This document shows positions 8,174-14,739 of a stretch of DNA of 17,487 nt, one piece after another. Origin of the DNA: Euryarchaeota archaeon UBA53 (lineage in GTDB: Archaea > Thermoplasmatota > Poseidoniia > Poseidoniales > Poseidoniaceae); contig DAZU01000039.1 of the NCBI GenBank assembly GCA_002507425.1, positions 1 through 17,487 on the forward strand. The letters run 5' to 3'. The position numbers were made by a program, and so were the translations under genes. The notes under the pieces were generated by a model. The model was given only the letters and a program-made list of their open reading frames with translations. It did no database searches and was not told where the DNA came from. Position 1 is the first letter of the stretch. Every line of letters starts with the position of its first letter.

Positions 8174-9295
8174 ATGAAAATATCTTACCGAAGACAATAT
8201 ACCTTCTTATCAGCCGATTCTTCGAAGAGAGGGATCTCCGAGGTGGGTGGAATGCCGAATATACATGACGTGCGTCGTGTCCCTGCTTTCAGGGACACAG
8301 AACTGGAATGTAATCTACAATTGAGGCTAAATAACGGTAACAGAGTGTGGGTTATTGGAGATGTTCACGGCCATCTCGGAACACTTAGAGCACTTGTTCA
8401 TAGGTTAAATCTAGATCTAGAAGACAGAATAATTATCCTAGGAGACTTGATTGACAAAGGCCCAAATTCTTCTGGCGTCGTGGAATTTGTCAGAAATAAC
8501 CCACAAATAATTGCCATAAAGGGAAATCACGAGGAAATGGCCGTGCAATCACTAAGTGGGACCAAAGTAGAACTAGATTCTACGTGGATGGCCAAAGGAG
8601 GAGCCTCTACATGGGGCTCATACATAGTTGCAGCAAAAGGTGATCTCCATTTGGCAAAATTAGCATTCGCACAAGACTGCGCATGGATGGCAGACCTACC
8701 AAGCCACATTGTTCTAGACAAATGGCGACTGGTCCATGCCGGATATCACCCTAGATTAGATATGGAAAAACAGGATGAGAAAACTCTTTTGTGGATTAGA
8801 AGTGCATTCTACAAACACAAAGAACCATTGGATAACAATAGGACTGTGCTATTCGGTCACACACCTACAAAGAAATTTGGCAAGCCGGGATTATTGGCGA
8901 ATTCAAGTTTTAGAATTATGGACGGAAGACCGTCATGGATAGGAATGGATTCATGCGCATTTAATTCAGTTAGGCCATGCCTCACAGCATTTGAGTTATC
9001 AAGTGGAGATATTAAGTGGCAAAAGACTCTCAAAAGTGAGTATTGGTGGATCAATACAAAACGAAGAGAATCTGATATCGCCGAACATTTTGGTTTAGCA
9101 GAACTTAGAAAAAGAGAAAAAAAAGCCATCGCAGCAAAGGAAAAGGCTCGCAGAAGATTAGCTATGGCAGGTATCAATTCAATAGTAAATCCGCCAGTAA
9201 ATTTCCGGATTGTAAAAAAGAAATTACGTTTTGTGGAAGAAAAAAGTATGTCATCAGGAATACATAATTCTGAATCTGTTATTAATCACGCATAA
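8174..9295 (+). CDS. PPP-family metallophosphoesterase (protein phosphatase / ApaH-like)
   Basis: A calcineurin-like phosphoesterase with a two-metal active site. Counted from 8174 (373 aa) the motifs are GDVHGH 62-67, GDLIDKGP 90-97, GNHEE 117-121, VHAGYHP 187-193 and LFGHTP 226-231. This order is that of the PPP group, which includes serine/threonine protein phosphatases and diadenosine-tetraphosphatases; the usual DRG of motif 2 is DKG here. After about residue 300 comes a highly basic helical tail (LRKREKKAIAAKEKARRR) not needed for catalysis, which might bind nucleic acid or ribosomes (inference). The substrate is unknown. The start is uncertain: the ATG at 8252 (347 aa) has a Shine-Dalgarno-like GAGGTG six bases upstream and would still keep the whole catalytic domain. 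Upstream of 8174 there is only an A-rich stretch. Confidence 0.87.
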   Translation: MKISYRRQYTFLSADSSKRGISEVGGMPNIHDVRRVPAFRDTELECNLQLRLNNGNRVWVIGDVHGHLGTLRALVHRLNLDLEDRIIILGDLIDKGPNSSGVVEFVRNNPQIIAIKGNHEEMAVQSLSGTKVELDSTWMAKGGASTWGSYIVAAKGDLHLAKLAFAQDCAWMADLPSHIVLDKWRLVHAGYHPRLDMEKQDEKTLLWIRSAFYKHKEPLDNNRTVLFGHTPTKKFGKPGLLANSSFRIMDGRPSWIGMDSCAFNSVRPCLTAFELSSGDIKWQKTLKSEYWWINTKRRESDIAEHFGLAELRKREKKAIAAKEKARRRLAMAGINSIVNPPVNFRIVKKKLRFVEEKSMSSGIHNSESVINHA

Positions 9296-9352
9296 TAACA
9301 TTTGATGCATTAATACAAAGGTAAAAAGGGGTATTAAACTGAATGTAATAAC

Positions 9353-9514
9353 ATGCCCTCAGACAATGTGAAGTTTAAGTCCAGCGCTGCCGAATCTTTG
9401 GTAAATGCATTTGTCAAGGTTCTGGATAATGCTGAGATGCAAGAGCAGTTCAATAAAGCGTCAAAAAGAAGCGCTGAAGCACTTGGATCAAAATCAATCA
9501 AATATCTTTCTTGA
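9353..9514 (+). CDS. Small 53-residue hypothetical protein
   Basis: An ATG-initiated frame encoding 53 residues, beginning MPSDNVKFKSSAAESL and ending KSIKYLS. It is predicted to be soluble and helical: residues about 11-45 are rich in Ala, Glu, Lys and Leu in an amphipathic pattern. No family is recognised. In its favour: it fills an otherwise empty 259-base gap between two same-strand genes, its codons resemble the neighbours, and AT-rich sequence (GTAAAAAGG) sits about 27 bases before the ATG. Against it: it is short, and a longer open frame exists on the opposite strand (9334-9534). Confidence 0.5.
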   Translation: MPSDNVKFKSSAAESLVNAFVKVLDNAEMQEQFNKASKRSAEALGSKSIKYLS

Positions 9515-9554
9515 ATAGAGGAAAAGACAATCACTCAAACCCCTTCGCCAACAC

Positions 9555-10163
9555 GTGGACATAACAGCGATTTCGGCAGCAGCAGTGATGTTTGTTCTCG
9601 GCGCCACCTCACCCGGGCCATCCCTTGCTGTTATCCTTCGAAACACGGTAATTGGAGGACGAGTGAGAGGGCTGGCTTGTGCAATTGGCCACGGTATTGG
9701 ATTTGGGTTCTATGCATTAACCGTAGTATTTGGTTTAGTAATTGTCATGGAGCAAAATCCAGAAATATTTTCGTTAATGCAAGCACTAGGAGCCTTATTT
9801 TTACTTTATTTGGGCTTTGAGATGATTCGACATCCGGAAGTTGAGTTAGAATACTCTTCTGGAAAACGAGAAGGGTTTTTGGAGGGGTTCTTTATTGCTT
9901 TTTTAAATCCTAAAATCGCAGTTTTTATGCTAGCTGTACTCTCTAATGTCCTACACCCAGACCTATCAACTGACACTAAATGGATTATCGCTGTAATGGG
10001 TATGACAATAGACACGATATGGTATGCTTTAGTGGCCCTAACGCTATCAAATTCAATAATTTTAACAAAGATAAAAGATAATCAACGACCATTAAACATA
10101 ATGACTGGTATATTGATGATTTTCTTGGCTATTTGGACCGGTTATAGAATAATCAGCAATTGA
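9555..10163 (+). CDS. LysE/RhtB family amino-acid exporter
   Basis: An inner-membrane exporter of about 202 residues, the normal size for the LysE/RhtB family, which expels amino acids or related small metabolites. The family signature near the N-terminus is clear: ATSPGPSLAVILRN within the first helix, followed by GHGIGFGFYAL in helix 2. About six hydrophobic segments can be seen, near residues 4-25, 39-66, 68-88, 110-132, 143-165 and 179-199. The charged loop RHPEVELEYSSGKREG lies between the third and fourth. Translation starts at GTG (9555), needed to include the whole first helix. The substrate cannot be read from the sequence. It lies 40 bases after the small ORF and 38 bases before the Fpg gene on the same strand. 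Confidence 0.9.
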   Translation: MDITAISAAAVMFVLGATSPGPSLAVILRNTVIGGRVRGLACAIGHGIGFGFYALTVVFGLVIVMEQNPEIFSLMQALGALFLLYLGFEMIRHPEVELEYSSGKREGFLEGFFIAFLNPKIAVFMLAVLSNVLHPDLSTDTKWIIAVMGMTIDTIWYALVALTLSNSIILTKIKDNQRPLNIMTGILMIFLAIWTGYRIISN

Positions 10164-10201
10164 TACATCAATACTATTGAATTGGACTTTAACCCAACAA
10201 C

Positions 10202-11005
10202 ATGCCTGAGTTACCTGAGGTCGAAACTGTTCGCACTGGCCTCGCAAGCTCATGGATTGGTAAACGTATAGACGGAGTAGAATTGAAAAGAGATGGTTTG
10301 AGATTTCCCTTTCCAAAAGGCCTAGAAAAACGAATCAGTGGAAGAGTCATAAGAAATGTTAGAAGGCGTGCAAAATATCTTTTGATAGACCTTGATAATA
10401 GTGACATATTGTTATCACACCTAGGTATGAGTGGGAAATGGACCCTTGATGCAACAGAATCTGATGGAAAACATGACCACGTAGTAATATACCTGGACGA
10501 CGGTACAATGTCGGTCTACAATGATCCCCGAAGATTTGGAGTATTGGATATTTTCAATGGAGACTCTCATAAACTGTTAGATCATTTAGGACCAGAACCA
10601 CTGGGTAATTGGACTCATGAAGATTTGTTTTCAAAACTGAGAAATCGGAAAAGTCCGATTAAAATTTGTCTACTAGATCAGAAAGTGGTTGTCGGTGTAG
10701 GAAACATATACGCGTGTGAAGCACTTTATAGAAGTAAAATATCACCAAAGAGAAAGGCATGCACAATAAAAAAGAAGGAATGCAAGAAATTGGTTGATGA
10801 AATAAAAAATATTCTCGCTGAAGCAATCCGAGTAGGTGGGTCATCGTTACGTGATTTTGCAGGCGCAGATGGAGCGCTTGGATATTTCATACACCAATTC
10901 AAAGTATATGACAAAGAAGGAAATGAGTGCGAGTGCGGAGGCACAATTGAAAGATTAGTCCAGAGTAACCGTTCCACATTTTGGTGTAAGTCCTGCCAAA
11001 AATGA
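10202..11005 (+). CDS. mutM: Formamidopyrimidine-DNA glycosylase (Fpg/MutM)
   Basis: Base-excision-repair glycosylase and AP lyase that removes 8-oxoguanine and formamidopyrimidines. The N-terminus is MPELPEVETV, giving the catalytic Pro2 and Glu3. Lys58 (RRAKYL) matches the conserved active-site lysine, HLGMSGKW (73-80) and NDPRRFG (107-113) match lesion-recognition loops, and the helix-two-turn-helix is seen as LLDQKVVVGVGNIYACEAL (157-175). The C-terminal zinc finger reads CECGG at 243-247 and WCKSCQK at 261-267, with Arg257 in the hairpin. The first knuckle is therefore C-x-C where the family normally has C-x2-C. Length (267 aa) is normal. The stop codon abuts the stop of the convergent SCO gene with no base between. 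Fpg is common in bacteria and rare in archaea, so ancient lateral acquisition is plausible. Confidence 0.95.
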   Translation: MPELPEVETVRTGLASSWIGKRIDGVELKRDGLRFPFPKGLEKRISGRVIRNVRRRAKYLLIDLDNSDILLSHLGMSGKWTLDATESDGKHDHVVIYLDDGTMSVYNDPRRFGVLDIFNGDSHKLLDHLGPEPLGNWTHEDLFSKLRNRKSPIKICLLDQKVVVGVGNIYACEALYRSKISPKRKACTIKKKECKKLVDEIKNILAEAIRVGGSSLRDFAGADGALGYFIHQFKVYDKEGNECECGGTIERLVQSNRSTFWCKSCQK

Positions 11006-11611
11006 CTAGAAATTTTCAAGCACAGTCCTAACGTCTTCTACGAAAAGATCGATTGGAAAATCATAATCACTCCACACCACCCTTGCTTTTAGATTGGCAT
11101 CGATTATGTAAGTTGGAGATGGATGGGCAACTGTGTAACCCTCTTCAGAATCATCTTCTTGCTCAACTGGGTAAACTCCATACGCCTGATAAACGGTTTC
11201 AAGTGCGTCTTTACTTCCTGTCAAATGGGGCCATGAGTATCCTCTCTCTTCAGTCCAGTTTCTAAGTTCAGATGGAGAATCATGTCTCCAGTCGACAGTT
11301 ACAGACACTATGCTTGTGTTGTTTAACTCGTCTTCAGTCAGTCTATCTTCAACCATCTTTATGTTTTGACTAGTAACAGGACAGGTTTCGTAGCATCTTG
11401 TGAAAATGAATGCTAAAATGACCACTTTGCCCTCTTGGTCGTCCAAATCCCAAAGAGGTCCTTGAGCATCTTCTAACGTGAAACGATAGATGTCGCTTCC
11501 CTCTAAATCTCTACCGTGAAAGAGAATATCATTTTCAGATATATCATTGTCGCCGGGAGCAATACATCCGGAACTCAGTAAAATGGCGAGAATAAAAATT
11601 ACGCGTAGCAT
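11006..11611 (-). CDS. SCO1/SenC-family copper/thiol lipoprotein (distal copy)
   Basis: A membrane-tethered thioredoxin-fold protein of the SCO family, which delivers copper to, or reduces cysteines in, the CuA site of cytochrome oxidase. From the ATG at 11611 it has 201 residues: signal helix 1-12, lipobox LSSGC with Cys16, then the SCO domain. The metal/redox motif is CYETCP (Cys73 and Cys77) and the third ligand is His163 (VAHPSPTYIID), so the copper site looks complete. TVDWRHDSP and WPHLTG are typical of the family. Its ATG shares one base with the TGA of the upstream ferredoxin gene (TGATG), implying translational coupling. A second SCO copy lies one gene upstream in the operon. A TTG directly before the ATG is a less likely start. 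Confidence 0.92.
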   Translation of the reverse strand: MLRVIFILAILLSSGCIAPGDNDISENDILFHGRDLEGSDIYRFTLEDAQGPLWDLDDQEGKVVILAFIFTRCYETCPVTSQNIKMVEDRLTEDELNNTSIVSVTVDWRHDSPSELRNWTEERGYSWPHLTGSKDALETVYQAYGVYPVEQEDDSEEGYTVAHPSPTYIIDANLKARVVWSDYDFPIDLFVEDVRTVLENF

Positions 11612-12003
11612 CAATTAGCCACGCCCTGTGAGATTTGTGTCGGGGCATGTAACCTTGGCTTTATGATATTTACAGGCCGAAGGCTTTCAAATATCAACGA
11701 CTCCAACTCTTCAGGGAAAGTAGTCTCTACTTGTCCACTTGAAAATTTATGCGCCCATTCTACAATTAAGTCGTATTCTTCTCGTGTCGATAAACCACCT
11801 AACCAAGTTTCTCCTATCTCTGTTTGCAGCACAACTACATTGCGCATACCACACACACCCAAGCAACCTGAGATGGTCAACTCCACATTAGTTGGAGCAT
11901 TTTTTTCCCACGCACTCTTTAAGTCATAAACTGGGACTTCGTCGTAACCTTTTCCTAAGTTGCCACAGCAGCAACCACTACAAACAATTACGCTGGCATC
12001 CAA
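11611..12003 (-). CDS. Thioredoxin-like [2Fe-2S] ferredoxin domain protein
   Basis: A 130-residue soluble protein with a thioredoxin-like [2Fe-2S] ferredoxin fold. Cysteines lie in an N-terminal cluster CSGCCCG (8, 11, 12, 13) and in SGCLGVCG (47 and 51); the C-x3-C pair is typical of this fold, and four of the six cysteines could hold a 2Fe-2S cluster. VELTISGCLGVCG and WLGGL fit the strand pattern of the family. The last 40 residues have no cysteine and no recognised domain. It starts with TTG at 12003: Shine-Dalgarno-like GGTGAT, overlapping the stop of the preceding SCO gene, lies five bases upstream, and the nearby ATG at 11999 is out of frame. Located between two SCO genes, it could supply electrons to their thiols or act in metal delivery; that role is inference. 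Confidence 0.82.
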   Translation of the reverse strand: MDASVIVCSGCCCGNLGKGYDEVPVYDLKSAWEKNAPTNVELTISGCLGVCGMRNVVVLQTEIGETWLGGLSTREEYDLIVEWAHKFSSGQVETTFPEELESLIFESLRPVNIIKPRLHAPTQISQGVAN

Positions 12004-12008
12004 TTATA

Positions 12009-12587
12009 TCACCCTAAATCAATCACAGTTCGCAAATCCTGAAGGAATAAGTCAATCGGCCAATCATACTCACTCCAAACAACTCTTCCAGCTAGACTAG
12101 TGTCCAATATGTAAACAGGCTGCAAGTGTATATCTTGATATGTTTCATCGTCATACGGGACAATATCGTATTCGGTGTATGTATCGCTTATTTGGTCACC
12201 CCAACCAGTTAGGTGAGGCCAATCTAGACCTTGATTGTTGGACCAATTCTTCAAGACATCAGGAGAATCATGACGCCAATCAATTGTTACCGATACAAAG
12301 TTAACCCGAGACAATTCATCCTCGGTTAATTGAGATTTAACGTTCTTCAAATTATTTGCTATCAATAGGCAGACATCATCGCACCTAGTATACACGAATG
12401 CTAGAACTACCACTTTTCCCTCATCATCAATGAGGGAATATGAAGATTGATTTTGGTCCTCTAATGTAAATTTATAGACGTTCATTTCATTGAGGTCTTT
12501 ACCATTAAATATTGGACTATCATCTTCCGCCGAGAGACAACCTGGAACCAACAAAATCAGAGTTATTACAATAGCCTGATATCTCAT
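12009..12587 (-). CDS. SCO1/SenC-family copper/thiol lipoprotein (proximal copy)
   Basis: Second SCO-family thioredoxin-fold protein, 192 residues from the ATG at 12587. It has a signal helix with lipobox VPGC (Cys17), redox/metal motif CDDVC (Cys69 and Cys73) and the third ligand His154 in IHLQPVYILD. The normal proline after the second cysteine is replaced by leucine, which should alter the thiol properties. TIDWRHDSPD and WPHLTGWG match the other copy, and the two proteins align over their whole length with clear divergence. The frame is open 72 bases further upstream (to 12659), but that would overlap the TFS gene and place the signal peptide internally. A GGTGG sequence lies just before the ATG, ten bases after the TFS stop codon, so it is probably co-transcribed with TFS. 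Confidence 0.9.
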   Translation of the reverse strand: MRYQAIVITLILLVPGCLSAEDDSPIFNGKDLNEMNVYKFTLEDQNQSSYSLIDDEGKVVVLAFVYTRCDDVCLLIANNLKNVKSQLTEDELSRVNFVSVTIDWRHDSPDVLKNWSNNQGLDWPHLTGWGDQISDTYTEYDIVPYDDETYQDIHLQPVYILDTSLAGRVVWSEYDWPIDLFLQDLRTVIDLG

Positions 12588-12597
12588 TGTCCACCAC

Positions 12598-12945
12598 TCA
12601 GTATTCTCTCCAACCGTTTCCGCATTCTTTGCATGTGAGCATTCTAGTTTCTGGTTCATCTGATGAGCGAGTCTGTTCTAGATATGAAAAGACCTCAATT
12701 GCGTCACATTTTGGACACATGTAGTCGCCCTTTGTTAAGACCCCTTTCATCTCGTCAGAATCTTTAATCACCTCGTATTCACGGGTTTTTGCTTTGCTTG
12801 AAGATTGCACCGTAGATAAATCAATTTCTTTTCCTTGAACCTTCATCTTTCCGACTGGACCTTTGTATCCACATTTGTAATCGGGGCAATCTATGATACC
12901 AGATGAATTAGGGAATGCCATAGTACCACAAGTTGGGCAGAACAT
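12598..12945 (-). CDS. tfs: Transcription factor S (TFIIS/RPB9-like RNA cleavage factor)
   Basis: Archaeal TFS rescues backtracked RNA polymerase by stimulating its RNA-cleavage activity. The 115-residue protein has two zinc ribbons. The N-terminal one uses Cys3, Cys6, Cys20 and Cys25. The C-terminal one is CPKC (77-80) and CKEC (105-108), with the acidic catalytic hairpin RSSDEPET at 93-100 containing Asp96 and Glu97. It ends GWREY, as TFS proteins do. The second half of the N-terminal ribbon is C-x4-C (CPDYKC) rather than the usual C-x2-C. The ATG at 12945 has a strong TATA box 24 bases upstream, so the mRNA is probably leaderless. It is the first gene of a four-gene minus-strand operon with SCO, ferredoxin and SCO. 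Confidence 0.95.
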   Translation of the reverse strand: MFCPTCGTMAFPNSSGIIDCPDYKCGYKGPVGKMKVQGKEIDLSTVQSSSKAKTREYEVIKDSDEMKGVLTKGDYMCPKCDAIEVFSYLEQTRSSDEPETRMLTCKECGNGWREY

Positions 12946-12964
12946 ACGAACAGGTTAACGTTTG

Positions 12965-12972
12965 TTTATATA
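12965..12972 (-). promoter_or_regulatory. Strong TATA box of the tfs operon
   Basis: The minus strand reads TATATAAA, centred 24 bases before the tfs ATG. It is the best TATA box in the window. The other side of this 86-base gap has a weaker TTTGTAATAATC (12977-12988, plus strand) that could serve nop5, so the gap is probably a divergent promoter. Confidence 0.6.
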
Positions 12973-13031
12973 GCGTTTTGTAATAATCCCCTTGCAATTG
13001 TTTCATCAAGTGGATACTTTTGGAGTGTCAT

Positions 13032-14039
13032 ATGTGGCTATGGTATGACTGGAGAGCAGCGGCTGTTGCAGATACAAATGGGAATATAATAGACATTGAA
13101 ATTTGGGATGGATGGAAGGATGTCGATGCTCTGTGCTCTAGGATTGATATGATTGCGAATAATGCAACTACTCCTGAGGCAGAAAGATTACTGGAAAGAT
13201 TTCCTGATTCCAAAGTAAGAGTTGATATGTCTCCCGATTTACCAATGGCAGATTGGCCTAAGCCTAGTGAAAAATCAATAGCATATCTTGACAAAGCTGC
13301 ATTGCTCTTATCTAAACGGGGGGTAGAGGCCGCAGCAGGTAATCCCGATAGAAGATTAGAGCACCTTATTAATGCCTCAGATGAGATGCGAGCATCTCTT
13401 TTGACTATGGAAAGTAGGTTAGTTGAATGGGTCGGATTATTTCTTCCTGAGGCTAGATTTGAAAGAGATAGGTCAGGTTTAGCATTGAAAGTTTCTAATT
13501 CTGAATCAATTTCTTTGCTCGCTGAAAAATTAGAGGTAAATATACCTGCACAAGGCCCGATTGAAAAAGAATGGGAGAGTCTAAAAGAATGGGCTACAAG
13601 TGTAGATGAATTAGGGAAAAGAACAGACAATATGGATAATGTGATCAGAGAATTATCATCATCGCACCTGCCTTCATTATCTGCTCTACTTGGACCGATA
13701 CTTGCTGCCAGATTATCAGTTGAAGCACATGGGTTGCAAAGATTAGCGAGGCTGCCAGCTGGAACTATGCAGATTTTGGGAGCAGAAAAGGCATTTTTTA
13801 ACCATCTGAAGACTGGTTCTCCTTCACCAAAACACGGGCACATATTCATGCATCCATGGATTTCCCGATCCCCGAAATGGATGAGAGGGAAAATTGCTAG
13901 AATGGTTGCAGCAAAAGCGACTATTGCAGCAAGGTGTGATGCATACGGTGGCAAGGCTTGGTCCGAAAAAGAAGTAGACCAAGTAGCAAAAAAAGTAGCT
14001 ATTATCAGAAGTGAAAATTCTGTGCCCAATAAGAGGTGA
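13032..14039 (+). CDS. nop5: Nop5 (Nop56/58-like) box C/D ribonucleoprotein core protein
   Basis: Scaffold of the archaeal box C/D RNP, bridging L7Ae-bound guide RNA and fibrillarin for 2'-O-methylation of rRNA and tRNA. From the ATG at 13032 it has 335 residues: an N-terminal fibrillarin-binding domain (MWLWYDWRAAAVAD and following), a helical coiled-coil region (about 105-210, including ESRLVEWVGLFLPEARF) and the NOP domain (about 212-308). The NOP domain has the signature LPAGTMQILGAEKAFF (241-256), PKHG, and RGKIARMVAAKATIAAR (285-301). It is short for the family and lacks the long lysine-rich tail of many Nop5 proteins. GGAGTG four bases before the ATG is a Shine-Dalgarno-like site; a TTG at 13020 is a less likely start. 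It overlaps flpA by up to 29 bases. A 333-codon open frame on the opposite strand is a shadow. Confidence 0.93.
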   Translation: MWLWYDWRAAAVADTNGNIIDIEIWDGWKDVDALCSRIDMIANNATTPEAERLLERFPDSKVRVDMSPDLPMADWPKPSEKSIAYLDKAALLLSKRGVEAAAGNPDRRLEHLINASDEMRASLLTMESRLVEWVGLFLPEARFERDRSGLALKVSNSESISLLAEKLEVNIPAQGPIEKEWESLKEWATSVDELGKRTDNMDNVIRELSSSHLPSLSALLGPILAARLSVEAHGLQRLARLPAGTMQILGAEKAFFNHLKTGSPSPKHGHIFMHPWISRSPKWMRGKIARMVAAKATIAARCDAYGGKAWSEKEVDQVAKKVAIIRSENSVPNKR

Positions 14040-14739
14040 TTATCTGGGAAAGAAGAGGCGTCTTTCTTGGGCTGTTATGCTCGATGGAAAGGCCATATGG
14101 AGTCTAAACTCTGTCCCAAAAGAATCTGTTTATGGAGAATCACTCAGAAAATTTAGAGGTGTTGAGTATAGAAGATGGGACCCCACGAGGTCAAAATTAG
14201 GAGCAGGCCTATCAAGAGCAAAAAAAAGTCAATATGAACTACTTCCAAGCGAAGGTGATACCTGCTTATACTTAGGAGCAGGACACGGAACCTCAATCTC
14301 TCACATATACGACCAAGTTTGCGGTAAAGACAATCATCATAAGGGTAGGATTATCGCTGTTGATATATCCACAAGATGCCTCAGAGATTTAATCCACTTA
14401 GCAAAAAATAGACCAGGATTAATTCCTGTACTTGGAGATGCTAGAAAGGCAAATAGTTGGGCGATGATGATGCCTAGCAAGGTAGATTGGATTTTACAGG
14501 ATGTAAGTCAATCAGGCCAATGTGAAATATTTGTGGATACGGCTAACAGATTTTTAAAACCCGGTGGTAAGGCATTATTATCTTTGAAAGCCGCATCGGA
14601 AAGATTCACGAATAACAGCGATAGAGAAGTATTTACCGAAGTGAGAAACCAGTTGGAATCAGCAGGCTTTTCTATCGAAGAACAGATTGGTTTACACGGG
14701 CTCGAAGACAACCACTGCCTCTATTTTGTGAGAAACTAG
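14011..14739 (+). CDS. flpA: Fibrillarin-like rRNA/tRNA 2'-O-methyltransferase
   Basis: SAM-dependent 2'-O-methyltransferase, the catalytic subunit of box C/D RNPs, paired here with its partner Nop5. The protein has 242 residues, near the usual 225-235. After a short N-terminal domain containing SVYGE and YRRWDPTRSKLGAGL comes the Rossmann fold: YLGAGHGTSISH (87-98, SAM loop), AVDIS (116-120), LGDARKA, and ILQDVSQSGQ (161-170), corresponding to the family's DVAQ motif. Two normally strong motifs are altered: KARSID reads KAASER (193-198) and the late PYE.DH motif reads GLEDNH (230-235). The start is uncertain. The only standard codon giving a full N-terminus is GTG 14011, inside nop5. A Shine-Dalgarno-like GAGGTGAT (14033-14040) precedes an in-frame CTG at 14044, and the next ATG (14077) would cut the first strand. 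Confidence 0.9.
   Translation: MKILCPIRGDYLGKKRRLSWAVMLDGKAIWSLNSVPKESVYGESLRKFRGVEYRRWDPTRSKLGAGLSRAKKSQYELLPSEGDTCLYLGAGHGTSISHIYDQVCGKDNHHKGRIIAVDISTRCLRDLIHLAKNRPGLIPVLGDARKANSWAMMMPSKVDWILQDVSQSGQCEIFVDTANRFLKPGGKALLSLKAASERFTNNSDREVFTEVRNQLESAGFSIEEQIGLHGLEDNHCLYFVRN

Noticed and set aside
9334..9534. A 66-codon minus-strand frame opposite the 53-residue small ORF
   Set aside because: No promoter or ribosome site could be seen and its composition looks like antisense. The plus frame fits the strand of its neighbours better, though this is not certain.
13028..14029. A 333-codon open frame antisense to nop5
   Set aside because: It mirrors nop5, which has clear NOP-domain motifs. The antisense product shows only Ser/Ala/Leu-rich sequence expected from a shadow frame.
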